In this document: one piece after another, positions 7,085 through 12,039 of the stretch
Position numbering within the stretch: the first letter of the stretch is position 1
How the letters are laid out: the number at the start of each line of letters is the position of its first letter
Origin: JBFLYE01 sp040756715 [NCBI: bacterium]
GTDB taxonomy: Bacteria; UBA9089; UBA9088
Direction: 5' to 3'
DNA length: 12,039 nucleotides
NCBI GenBank assembly: GCA_040756715.1
Contig: JBFLYE010000049.1
Location: forward strand, 1 to 12,039
Made by a program: the position numbers and the translations under genes
Notes under the pieces: generated by a model
What the model was told of the DNA's origin: nothing
The model's database searches: none
What the model saw: the letters and a program-made list of their open reading frames with translations, nothing else

Positions 7085-7428
7085 TATATCTTTGTTTCTT
7101 TCTTCTTCTCTTCCTTGTTTTTTTTCTTATAATCCAAAGAATTCGGGAGAAGAAAGGGGAGAAAAATGAAATGAGGGCTTTCTTTGAAAAGGGTGAGAGA
7201 TTAATAGCCTCCTTTGACCAAATTGCCCAAAGAAATATTGACATTTTAGAGGAAAAAATAAAGGAAGCAAAGGATGTCCTAAAGGAGCTTGATGAAAGGG
7301 CAAAAGAGAGGGAGAGCAAAAAATTTCCCGAGGTCTTTAGGCTAAGGGATGAGGGATTTGAGATAGCAGAGATAGCAAAGATGATGAATATGGGAAAGGC
7401 TGAAGTTGAGTTGATCTTGAAGCAATAA
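7081..7428 (+). CDS. Small single-helix membrane protein with the same HTH-like tail
   Basis: The 115-residue product starts at GTG within a GTGA overlap with the preceding gene's stop, a mark of translational coupling. Residues 2-18 are a transmembrane helix (IYLCFFLLLFLVFFLII). Residues 20-80 are charged and probably coiled-coil. Residues 82-115 contain LRDEGFEIAEIAKMMNMGKA followed by EVELIL, which aligns with the tail of the upstream protein (ELADNGLSVEEIAKKTKIGKG, then EIELIL). Length and layout recall SwrB/YlxL-like DUF6115 proteins from flagellar loci, with a membrane anchor, a coiled coil and an HTH-like end. Function is unknown; paralogy with its neighbour is visible only in the tail and general plan. 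Confidence 0.75.
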   Translation: MIYLCFFLLLFLVFFLIIQRIREKKGEKNEMRAFFEKGERLIASFDQIAQRNIDILEEKIKEAKDVLKELDERAKERESKKFPEVFRLRDEGFEIAEIAKMMNMGKAEVELILKQ

Positions 7429-7475
7429 TTTACGAAATTTTGAATTATGATTTTCAATTGGGAAAGACTTTACAA

Positions 7476-7505
7476 TTTAAAATCTAGTAATTTAAAATTT
7501 ACAAT
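7476..7505 (+). promoter_or_regulatory. Weak candidate promoter for tRNA-Cys
   Basis: TTTAAA (7476-7481), an 18-base spacer and TACAAT (7500-7505, five of six matches) lie 18 bases before the tRNA. The region is made of AATTTAAAAT (7474-7483, 7489-7498) and TTTACAATT (7469-7477, 7499-7507) direct repeats, so such matches can arise by chance. Confidence 0.3.
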
Positions 7506-7523
7506 TAAGCGAAGCGATTTAAA

Positions 7524-7595
7524 GGCGGTGTAGCCAAGTGGGAAGGCAGAGGTCTGCAAAACCTTTATTCAGCGGTTCGAATCCGCTCGCCGCCT
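7524..7595 (+). tRNA. tRNA-Cys (GCA)
   Basis: A complete 72-base cloverleaf is visible. The acceptor arms GGCGGTG and CGCCGCC (7588-7594) pair with one G-U wobble. The anticodon stem-loop is GAGGT-CTGCAAA-ACCTT with anticodon GCA. The T arm is AGCGG-TTCGAAT-CCGCT. The discriminator base is T (7595), the identity base expected for cysteine tRNAs. CCA is not encoded. The anticodon stem G-A-G-G-T/A-C-C-T-T has a G-T pair at its outer end. Confidence 0.95.
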
Positions 7596-7619
7596 GAAAG
7601 AAAAATATAGAAAAACAGT

Positions 7620-8738
7620 ATGAAAGACGATTACAGTATAAAGGCTAAGATACAGAAGAAGGATGCTATAACCCCTACAGATGAAATGCTTGTAGTCAAG
7701 ATTAAAGGGGTAAGAAGCTATGTTATCTATGTTGATATTAGAAATTTCTCCCAATGGAACAATCTCGAAGGAAATAATGACCATTTTCGAAAAATATTAT
7801 TATATAGCTTCTACAAAATTATAGAGAAATACTTTCCAAGGGATAAAAACTATAGAAAATTTCTTGGTGATGGTGTTTTTATCATAAAAGATTATAGAGA
7901 AGAAGAATTTGATGAGGTAATAAGCAGCCTTAAAATGTTAAAGGATGAATTTGATAAAAAGAAAAAAGAGCTAAACAAGGAAGGCTTTAATTTTGATTTA
8001 TTAAGCCTTGGGATTGGAATGAGCGTTGGTTTTATAAAGGAAATAATCTACCCAAGTGAAGAGGTTGATTATATGGAATATTTTCTTAATTTAACCTCTC
8101 GCTACTGTGATTTTGCCAGACCTTGTGGTATAATAATTGATTATACCTCAACGCTAAAACACACAGAAAAAATAGAAGCAAGTGGTTTTAGGAAAGAAGT
8201 ATTAACAGGAATAAAAGGTTTTTTTGCTGGAAAGAAAGTTTGGTGTTCTAATGAGGTGCATCTTCCTCAAATTCATCCGCTTACCCGTGAAGACGAGATT
8301 CATCAAATAGAGGTTTATGTAGCGGGTGTTTGTGTAAGAAGGGAGGATGTATTAAAAATATTGGTGGGTAAACGGAATAATAAAAGAAGGCTATATCCTG
8401 GACTTTGGGAGTGTGGTGGCGGTCAAGTGCATAGGAGGGAATATTTTGAAGAGGCTATAAAGAGGCAGTTTAGGGAAGAGTTTGGTGTAATTGTTGAGCC
8501 ATTAAAGGCATTTGGTAGTTATAAGATAGATGATAGAGAGAATGATGCTATTATTCCGGGGATAAAATTTTTATGTAGATTTGTAGATTATCTTGATGAC
8601 CAAGTAATCCTCAATGAGGCAGAGTTTGTTGAATATAGATGGATTTTACTTGAGGAATTAGACCTTTATGAATTTATTCCAGGTATTAAGGAAGACATTA
8701 GGGAGGCAATAAGGCTTTATCAAGAGATATTGGGATAG
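7620..8738 (+). CDS. Class III adenylate-cyclase-like domain fused to a Nudix domain
   Basis: The N-terminal half (about residues 30-200) looks like a class III nucleotide cyclase. The metal-binding Asps fit D39 in YVDIRNF and D84 in KFLGDG. The transition-state Asn/Arg fit N157 and R161 in NLTSR. The adenine-selecting positions fit K80 and D150, seven residues before N157, as in adenylate cyclases. The C-terminal half (about 228-372) is a Nudix hydrolase domain. Its box reads G268-x5-E274-x7-R282-Q283-F-R-E286-E287-F-G289, so the Glu corresponding to MutT E53 is Gln; the metal-binding EE pair is kept. No transmembrane or sensor domain is seen, so the protein is probably cytosolic. It could make cAMP under control of a Nudix-bound nucleotide; that is inference. 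The gene starts 24 bases after tRNA-Cys, lacks a good Shine-Dalgarno, and its TAG overlaps the first two bases of tRNA-Val. Confidence 0.8.
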   Translation: MKDDYSIKAKIQKKDAITPTDEMLVVKIKGVRSYVIYVDIRNFSQWNNLEGNNDHFRKILLYSFYKIIEKYFPRDKNYRKFLGDGVFIIKDYREEEFDEVISSLKMLKDEFDKKKKELNKEGFNFDLLSLGIGMSVGFIKEIIYPSEEVDYMEYFLNLTSRYCDFARPCGIIIDYTSTLKHTEKIEASGFRKEVLTGIKGFFAGKKVWCSNEVHLPQIHPLTREDEIHQIEVYVAGVCVRREDVLKILVGKRNNKRRLYPGLWECGGGQVHRREYFEEAIKRQFREEFGVIVEPLKAFGSYKIDDRENDAIIPGIKFLCRFVDYLDDQVILNEAEFVEYRWILLEELDLYEFIPGIKEDIREAIRLYQEILG

Positions 8739-8808
8739 GCGCGTAGCTCAGTGGGAGAGCACTTGCTTGACGCGCAAGGGGTCAGCGGTTCAAGCCCGCT
8801 CGCGCCTA
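8737..8808 (+). tRNA. tRNA-Val (GAC)
   Basis: A complete 72-base cloverleaf is visible. Acceptor AGGCGCG pairs perfectly with CGCGCCT (8801-8807). The D arm is GCTC-AGTGGGA-GAGC. The anticodon stem-loop is CTTGC-TTGACGC-GCAAG with anticodon GAC. The T arm is AGCGG-TTCAAGC-CCGCT, and the discriminator is A (8808), as expected for valine. CCA is not encoded. Its first two bases are the last two of the upstream stop codon. The last 18 bases are repeated at 8941-8958. Confidence 0.94.
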
Positions 8809-8849
8809 GTTTAAGCAAGAGATAGGAGGAAAAAGAAGGGCTTGAAGCC
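8791..8849 (+). repeat. 59-base direct repeat, copy 1, overlapping the 3' end of tRNA-Val
   Basis: Bases 8791-8849 and 8941-8999 are identical over 59 positions, exactly 150 bases apart. Copy 1 begins in the T loop of tRNA-Val and includes its last 18 bases, followed by 41 downstream bases containing GATAGGAGGAAAAAG. The 91 bases between the copies have no gene. Confidence 0.95.
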
Positions 8850-8893
8850 CGAAGCGAAGCGAAGGGCCGGGAGCAAAGGATTTTGTTATGCAT

Positions 8894-8936
8894 CTTTGCG
8901 ACCTTATGGGAGCAAAGGGCATTAGAAAAGCCTTTG
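8894..8936 (+). other. Two mutually exclusive small hairpins ahead of the nucleotidyltransferase-glyQ run
   Basis: CTTTGC (8894-8899) can pair with GCAAAG (8912-8917). CAAAGG (8913-8918) can instead pair with CCTTTG (8931-8936), using the same bases. Each has a 12-base loop. The arrangement resembles an attenuator, but no T-run follows, stems are only six base pairs, and this may be chance. Confidence 0.2.
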
Positions 8937-8940
8937 TCTC

Positions 8941-8999
8941 CAAGCCCGCTCGCGCCTAGTTTAAGCAAGAGATAGGAGGAAAAAGAAGGGCTTGAAGCC
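8941..8999 (+). repeat. 59-base direct repeat, copy 2, with a detached tRNA-Val 3' fragment
   Basis: This is the exact second copy of 8791-8849. It carries the T-loop-to-discriminator end of tRNA-Val (8941-8958) without the rest of the tRNA. It ends 21 bases before the ATG at 9021. The pattern could be a 150-base tandem duplication or the trace of an attachment site. Confidence 0.95.
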
Positions 9000-9020
9000 A
9001 GCGGACCTTAGGGGAGGATT

Positions 9021-9362
9021 ATGAAACCCATAGAAAGTCTTGAGTTATTTATTAAGAAAAGAGAGCAATCAAGCCGTTATGAGGCAAGGCTTCTTAAAAA
9101 TTCTCTTCCAGCAATAGCAAAAGAGTTTAAAAAAACCTTTCCCGAGATAAAATCCCTCTCTTTAATAGGCTCTTTTTCTAAAGGCAATTTTGCTCAAAAA
9201 TCAGACCTTGATTTTGTGGTATCTGGACTTTCAAAGGAGAAATATCTTGATGCATGGCTTTTTTTTGAAAAAAGAACCACAAGAAGCATTCACCTTATCA
9301 GAAAAGAAGAAATTCCATCATCTCTTATAGAGAGAATGAAAGGGAGGGTTCTCTATGAATAA
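9021..9362 (+). CDS. MNT-type minimal nucleotidyltransferase
   Basis: The 113-residue product has the nucleotidyltransferase-fold signature GS-x10-DxD (G50, S51, D62, D64) in [20 protein letters not shown]. The C-terminal [16 protein letters not shown] is typical of the MNT family, whose members often act with a HEPN partner in toxin-antitoxin pairs. The hydrophobic strand that usually carries the third catalytic Asp ([VI]D[LV]-like) reads SIHLI here, with His at 91, so activity is uncertain. No HEPN gene is adjacent; the next gene is glyQ. A strong GGGGAGG (9011-9017) precedes the ATG by three bases, which is rather close. The gene overlaps glyQ by eight bases (ATGAATAA), showing translational coupling. 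Confidence 0.8.
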   Translation: MKPIESLELFIKKREQSSRYEARLLKNSLPAIAKEFKKTFPEIKSLSLIGSFSKGNFAQKSDLDFVVSGLSKEKYLDAWLFFEKRTTRSIHLIRKEEIPSSLIERMKGRVLYE

Positions 9363-10245
9363 AAAAGGCTTTGAGGTAATTCAAACACTAGAAAATAAAA
9401 TGACCTTTCAAGATATAATCTTTAACCTTCAAAAATATTGGGCTGATTATGGATGTTTAATAGCCCAACCTTATGACATTGAAGTTGGGGCAGGGACATT
9501 TAGCCCTCTGACATTCTTCAGGGTATTGGGAGAAAAACCCTGGAGGATTGCCTATGTTCAGGCATCCAGAAGGCCAACCGATGGAAGGTATGGAGAGAAT
9601 CCAAACAGGCTTTATCATTACTACCAATTTCAGGTTATTATAAAACCCGTTCCTGATGACATCCAGGATGTCTACCTTGAAAGCTTGAACGCTCTTGGTG
9701 TAGAGCCTAATTTACACGATATAAGGTTTGTTGAGGATGATTGGGAATCTCCTACACTTGGTGCAGGAGGCTTGGGATGGGAGGTTTGGCTTGATGGAAT
9801 GGAAATAACCCAATTTACATACTTCCAGCAAATGGCATCCCTTTCTCTTCATCCTGTATCCTGTGAGATAACCTATGGTTTGGAGAGGATTGCAATGTTC
9901 CTTCAAGAAAAGGATAATGTATTTTCTCTTGTCTGGAACAACGGCACAACATATGGAGATATTTATCTTGAAGGAGAGATTCAATTTTCTAAATTTAACT
10001 TTAAAGTGGCAGATTCCAATAGCCACTTTGAGCTATTTGGAATTTATGAAAAGGAATCCTTTAATTTATTAAAAAAGGGGTTATATCTTCCTGCCTATGA
10101 CTATCTTTTGAAATGCTCACATATATTCAATATTTTAGATGCAAGGGGTTTAATAAGCGTTTCTGAGAGAAAAAACTACATTGAAAAAATAAGAAACCTG
10201 GCAAGGGAATGTGGAGGGAAATATCTTAAAAATGGAAGAATGTGA
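9355..10245 (+). CDS. glyQ: Glycyl-tRNA synthetase alpha subunit
   Basis: GlyQ is the catalytic class II alpha subunit of the alpha2beta2 glycyl-tRNA synthetase, which charges tRNA-Gly in the cytoplasm. The product contains near-invariant family blocks: [20 protein letters not shown] (about residues 25-44), [46 protein letters not shown] (131-150) and, in class II motif 3, [12 protein letters not shown] (171-182). At 296 residues it has normal length. The usual start MTFQDIIF lies at an internal ATG (9400). I prefer 9355 because GGGAGGG (9342-9348) sits six bases upstream, while 9400 has no such site. This adds 15 N-terminal residues. The beta-subunit gene glyS, usually adjacent, is not in the window. 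The last 14 bases overlap the next gene. Confidence 0.95.
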   Translation: MNKKGFEVIQTLENKMTFQDIIFNLQKYWADYGCLIAQPYDIEVGAGTFSPLTFFRVLGEKPWRIAYVQASRRPTDGRYGENPNRLYHYYQFQVIIKPVPDDIQDVYLESLNALGVEPNLHDIRFVEDDWESPTLGAGGLGWEVWLDGMEITQFTYFQQMASLSLHPVSCEITYGLERIAMFLQEKDNVFSLVWNNGTTYGDIYLEGEIQFSKFNFKVADSNSHFELFGIYEKESFNLLKKGLYLPAYDYLLKCSHIFNILDARGLISVSERKNYIEKIRNLARECGGKYLKNGRM

Positions 10246-10705
10246 ATTTTTTGGGGTAGAGGAATCGGGTGATTTTATTTGCAAGAAGGTAGTAAGGGGT
10301 TCTCCCAGAATAACAAAAGAGCTCTGCAAGGCACATTGTCCCCTTTTTGAAAAAAGGTGTGGTCATCTTGCATTTTCTTTAAGAAAGGATGAGGTTTTTT
10401 CAGCACTCGGCGTGGGAGGAAGGAGGGTAGAAATAAAGATTGAAAGGGCTGTTTGTGATAAGCTTAAGGAACCCATCTTTGATATAAAAAAATGCTCTAC
10501 CTGCCCTGATTTTACCGAAAAGGGGAAAGAAAAGGAGATAGTAAAAGAGGAAAAAGATATTGTTAAGCTTGGATTAAAGGCTCTGGTTGATAATCTTGGA
10601 GAAGAAAAGACAAGGGAGTTTATTGAGGCGATAAAGGGGAAAAAAGAACCCAAAATAAAGGATGAGCTTGCCGATGAAATAGAAAAATGGCTTTCTTTAG
10701 AATAA
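10232..10705 (+). CDS. Cysteine-rich protein of unknown function, possible metal binder
   Basis: With the ATG at 10232 the product has 157 residues. Eight cysteines occupy the first 91: C4, C17, C32, C36 and C43, then C75, C88 and C91. The spacing (CKAHC, then CSTCP) suggests two zinc or iron-sulfur sites. After residue 95 it becomes a Lys/Glu-rich helical tail without cysteine. No membrane segment is visible. A GTG at 10211 would add seven residues, but its upstream site is too close. For the ATG, GGAGGG (10213-10218) is 13 bases upstream, somewhat far, and overlap with the glyQ end suggests coupled translation. The stop is one base before pilT-like. I do not recognise the family. Its place between glyQ and a pilus ATPase gives no clear functional hint. 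Confidence 0.7.
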   Translation: MEECEFFGVEESGDFICKKVVRGSPRITKELCKAHCPLFEKRCGHLAFSLRKDEVFSALGVGGRRVEIKIERAVCDKLKEPIFDIKKCSTCPDFTEKGKEKEIVKEEKDIVKLGLKALVDNLGEEKTREFIEAIKGKKEPKIKDELADEIEKWLSLE

Positions 10706-10706
10706 T

Positions 10707-11897
10707 ATGTTAGAATATCGCGGGTTTTATAAAGAAGAGGCATTCCATTCAATCCTTTCTCTCGTAGCAGAAAGGGGCTTTCCAGACCTTTATTTTGTCT
10801 CTTATAATTATCCTATATTAAGGGATTCCAAAGACCATAACCTTTATGAAATAAACGCTTATTTTAAAGAAAAATACCCAATATTAACCCCGGAAGATAT
10901 AGCAAATATTATCTCCCTTATAACAAAAAAGGAGCACATTGGAAGGAGGGAGTTGGACACAAGCTATTCATTAGAAGATAAGGCATATTTCAGGGTTCAT
11001 ATTACATCCACCCTTGGAAACCTTGGGATAGTAATGAAATATATCCCAGCCAAAATTCCATCCCTTAATAACCTTTCCTTTTCCCCTGAGATTTATGAAA
11101 GACTTAAGATTGTATGCTCTTCCAAAGACGGATTGGTCCTGGTTACAGGACCTACAGGTTCTGGAAAATCAACCACCCTTTCTGCGATGATAAAAGAGAT
11201 GAGGGATACAAGGTCTCTTTCCATTGTTACTATTGAAGACCCTATTGAATTTGTCCATAAACCAAAAGAGGGAAAGGATGGTTTTACTGATATTGTTATC
11301 CAGCAGCAGGTTGGGATTGATGTTCCCTCATTTTATGATGGGATTGTTGCTTCTTTAAGAAAACACCCAAATGTAATTTTGCTTGGAGAGATAAGGGGAA
11401 AGGATGAAATGGAAGAGGCAATAACCGCCGCAAATACAGGACATCTTGTTTTAGCAACCTTGCATACAAGGAATGCCATACAGACCATTGAGAGGATTGT
11501 AACCTTAAGGCAGAACATAAGCAAGGCTGATGCATATAAGGAAGTTGCCTCTATAATGAGGGCATTTATTTCTCAGCAACTTGCTCCAAAAATAGGAGGA
11601 GGGTTTATTCCTGTCTGTGAAATCCTTGCCAATACGCCCTATGTGGCTGATATAATTGAGAAGGGAGCGAATTTTATGGAGATGAAGGAGGCTTTGGATG
11701 GAAAGACAAGGTCTCCTGAGATAATAAGCCTTAATGAGGATTTGTTTAATAGATACAAGAGAAAGGAGATAGAGAGAAAAACCGCTTTAAGCATTTCATA
11801 CAACAGGGTAGACCTTGACCTTAGAATGAGAAAATTTGGCTTACTTGATAAAGGGGAAGAAAAAAGGGAAGAGGCATTTGGCGAAAAGGGGTTTTAA
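10707..11897 (+). CDS. pilT: PilT-like type IV pilus retraction ATPase
   Basis: This is a hexameric secretion-type ATPase of the PilT/GspE superfamily, expected at the cytoplasmic base of a type IV pilus. The 396-residue product has an N-terminal PAS-like domain with YFRVHI (94-99, cf. RFRVN). The nucleotide-binding core has Walker A GPTGSGKST (148-156), Asp box VTIEDPIEF (174-182), Walker B VILLGEIRG (223-231) and His box TGHLVLATLHT (244-254). Differences from ordinary PilT are the Walker B region (GEIRGKDEMEEAI rather than GEMRDLET-like) and the absence of an AIRNLI-like retraction motif: that region reads NTPYVADIIEKG. It may be a PilT paralogue such as a PilU-like form. The start lies one base after the preceding stop. 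The stop TAATG overlaps a following ATG. Confidence 0.88.
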   Translation: MLEYRGFYKEEAFHSILSLVAERGFPDLYFVSYNYPILRDSKDHNLYEINAYFKEKYPILTPEDIANIISLITKKEHIGRRELDTSYSLEDKAYFRVHITSTLGNLGIVMKYIPAKIPSLNNLSFSPEIYERLKIVCSSKDGLVLVTGPTGSGKSTTLSAMIKEMRDTRSLSIVTIEDPIEFVHKPKEGKDGFTDIVIQQQVGIDVPSFYDGIVASLRKHPNVILLGEIRGKDEMEEAITAANTGHLVLATLHTRNAIQTIERIVTLRQNISKADAYKEVASIMRAFISQQLAPKIGGGFIPVCEILANTPYVADIIEKGANFMEMKEALDGKTRSPEIISLNEDLFNRYKRKEIERKTALSISYNRVDLDLRMRKFGLLDKGEEKREEAFGEKGF

Positions 11898-11911
11898 TGG
11901 CGTATGTTTAG
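11897..11911 (+). pseudogene. Aborted reading frame after pilT-like, broken at the repeat
   Basis: ATG GCG TAT GTT TAG starts on the last base of the pilT-like stop codon (TAATG), the tight coupling seen elsewhere in this run of genes, but stops after four codons. The dispersed repeat begins two bases later at 11913. A downstream operon gene (for example pilC-like) may have been interrupted by the repeat, or the ATG is coincidental. Confidence 0.3.
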
Positions 11912-11912
11912 C

Positions 11913-12039
11913 TATAGTATCTTCCATCACTTAGTGCAAAAATAGATAGTGTGTGTTTATCTGTTTAAAAATTCATCCACCTTTTAAGAAATTTTGAATT
12001 CTAAATTTTGAATTTTGAATTGAAGGTTAAGTTTTATAA
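11913..12039 (-). repeat. Dispersed repeat, copy 2, running off the window end
   Basis: Read on the minus strand, these 127 bases match 3167-3294 nearly perfectly. Landmarks are CTTAAAAGGTGGATGAA and TTTGCACTAAGTGATGG. The outer boundary (CTATAGTATC on the plus strand) abuts the end of the pilT-like operon; the inner end continues past 12039. Confidence 0.9.

Noticed and set aside
7569-7784. Minus-strand open frame overlapping tRNA-Cys and the cyclase gene
   Set aside because: It is a shadow frame that starts inside the T arm and acceptor stem of a tRNA and has no family features.
8720-8968. Minus-strand open frame of 82 codons over tRNA-Val and the repeat
   Set aside because: It is read antisense through a tRNA gene and its duplicated fragment; its internal repeated peptide comes from the 59-base DNA repeat.
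8809-9020. T-box riboswitch upstream of the nucleotidyltransferase-glyQ run
   Set aside because: No T-box consensus (AGGGTGG-like) or specifier loop structure is visible; only short alternative hairpins occur.

Overview
This window comes from an AT-rich bacterial genome (roughly one third G+C by eye) with short intergenic gaps and overlapping genes. It carries flagellar export genes (fliP, fliQ, fliR), a PilT-type type IV pilus ATPase, infB and the alpha subunit of a heterotetrameric glycyl-tRNA synthetase. This fits a motile, probably diderm bacterium, perhaps from an uncultured candidate phylum; I cannot name the lineage from sequence alone. The window ends inside a copy of a repeat that also occurs near position 3200 in the opposite orientation, so it may be a whole contig that broke at a repeat.

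Layout. Bases 1-193 hold the 5' part of a leftward membrane-protein gene, divergent from the rightward flagellar genes. Bases 404-2167 are fliP-fliQ-fliR, followed closely by an unusual membrane-anchored HNH protein (2182-3006). Bases 3007-3346 are non-coding, holding a palindromic repeat and a promoter. Then come infB (3347-4834), coding an IF-2 without the usual N-terminal region, a TPR protein (4870-5985), a membrane/coiled-coil protein (5957-7084) and a small membrane protein (7081-7428). The last two end in the same helix-turn-helix-like tail. tRNA-Cys (7524-7595) and tRNA-Val (8737-8808) flank a gene for a class III adenylate-cyclase-like domain fused to a Nudix domain. Next is a short duplicated stretch containing a copy of the 3' end of tRNA-Val. 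Finally there is a coupled run of nucleotidyltransferase, glyQ, a Cys-rich protein and a pilT-like gene (9021-11897), then an aborted start codon and the second repeat copy.

How the parts relate. FliPQR form the core of the flagellar export gate. The two HTH-tailed membrane proteins resemble small proteins often found in flagellar operons, so the locus is rich in envelope and motility functions interleaved with translation genes (infB, glyQ, two tRNAs).

Main points for follow-up: (1) three genes (fliP, infB, TPR) have a -35/-10 promoter ending only 7-9 bases before the start codon, suggesting leaderless mRNAs; (2) an inverted repeat pair lies beside two apparently interrupted genes; (3) a cyclase-Nudix fusion keeps the adenylate-cyclase residues but has a Glu-to-Gln change in the Nudix box; (4) part of tRNA-Val is duplicated downstream; (5) an HNH nuclease domain sits on a two-helix membrane anchor.
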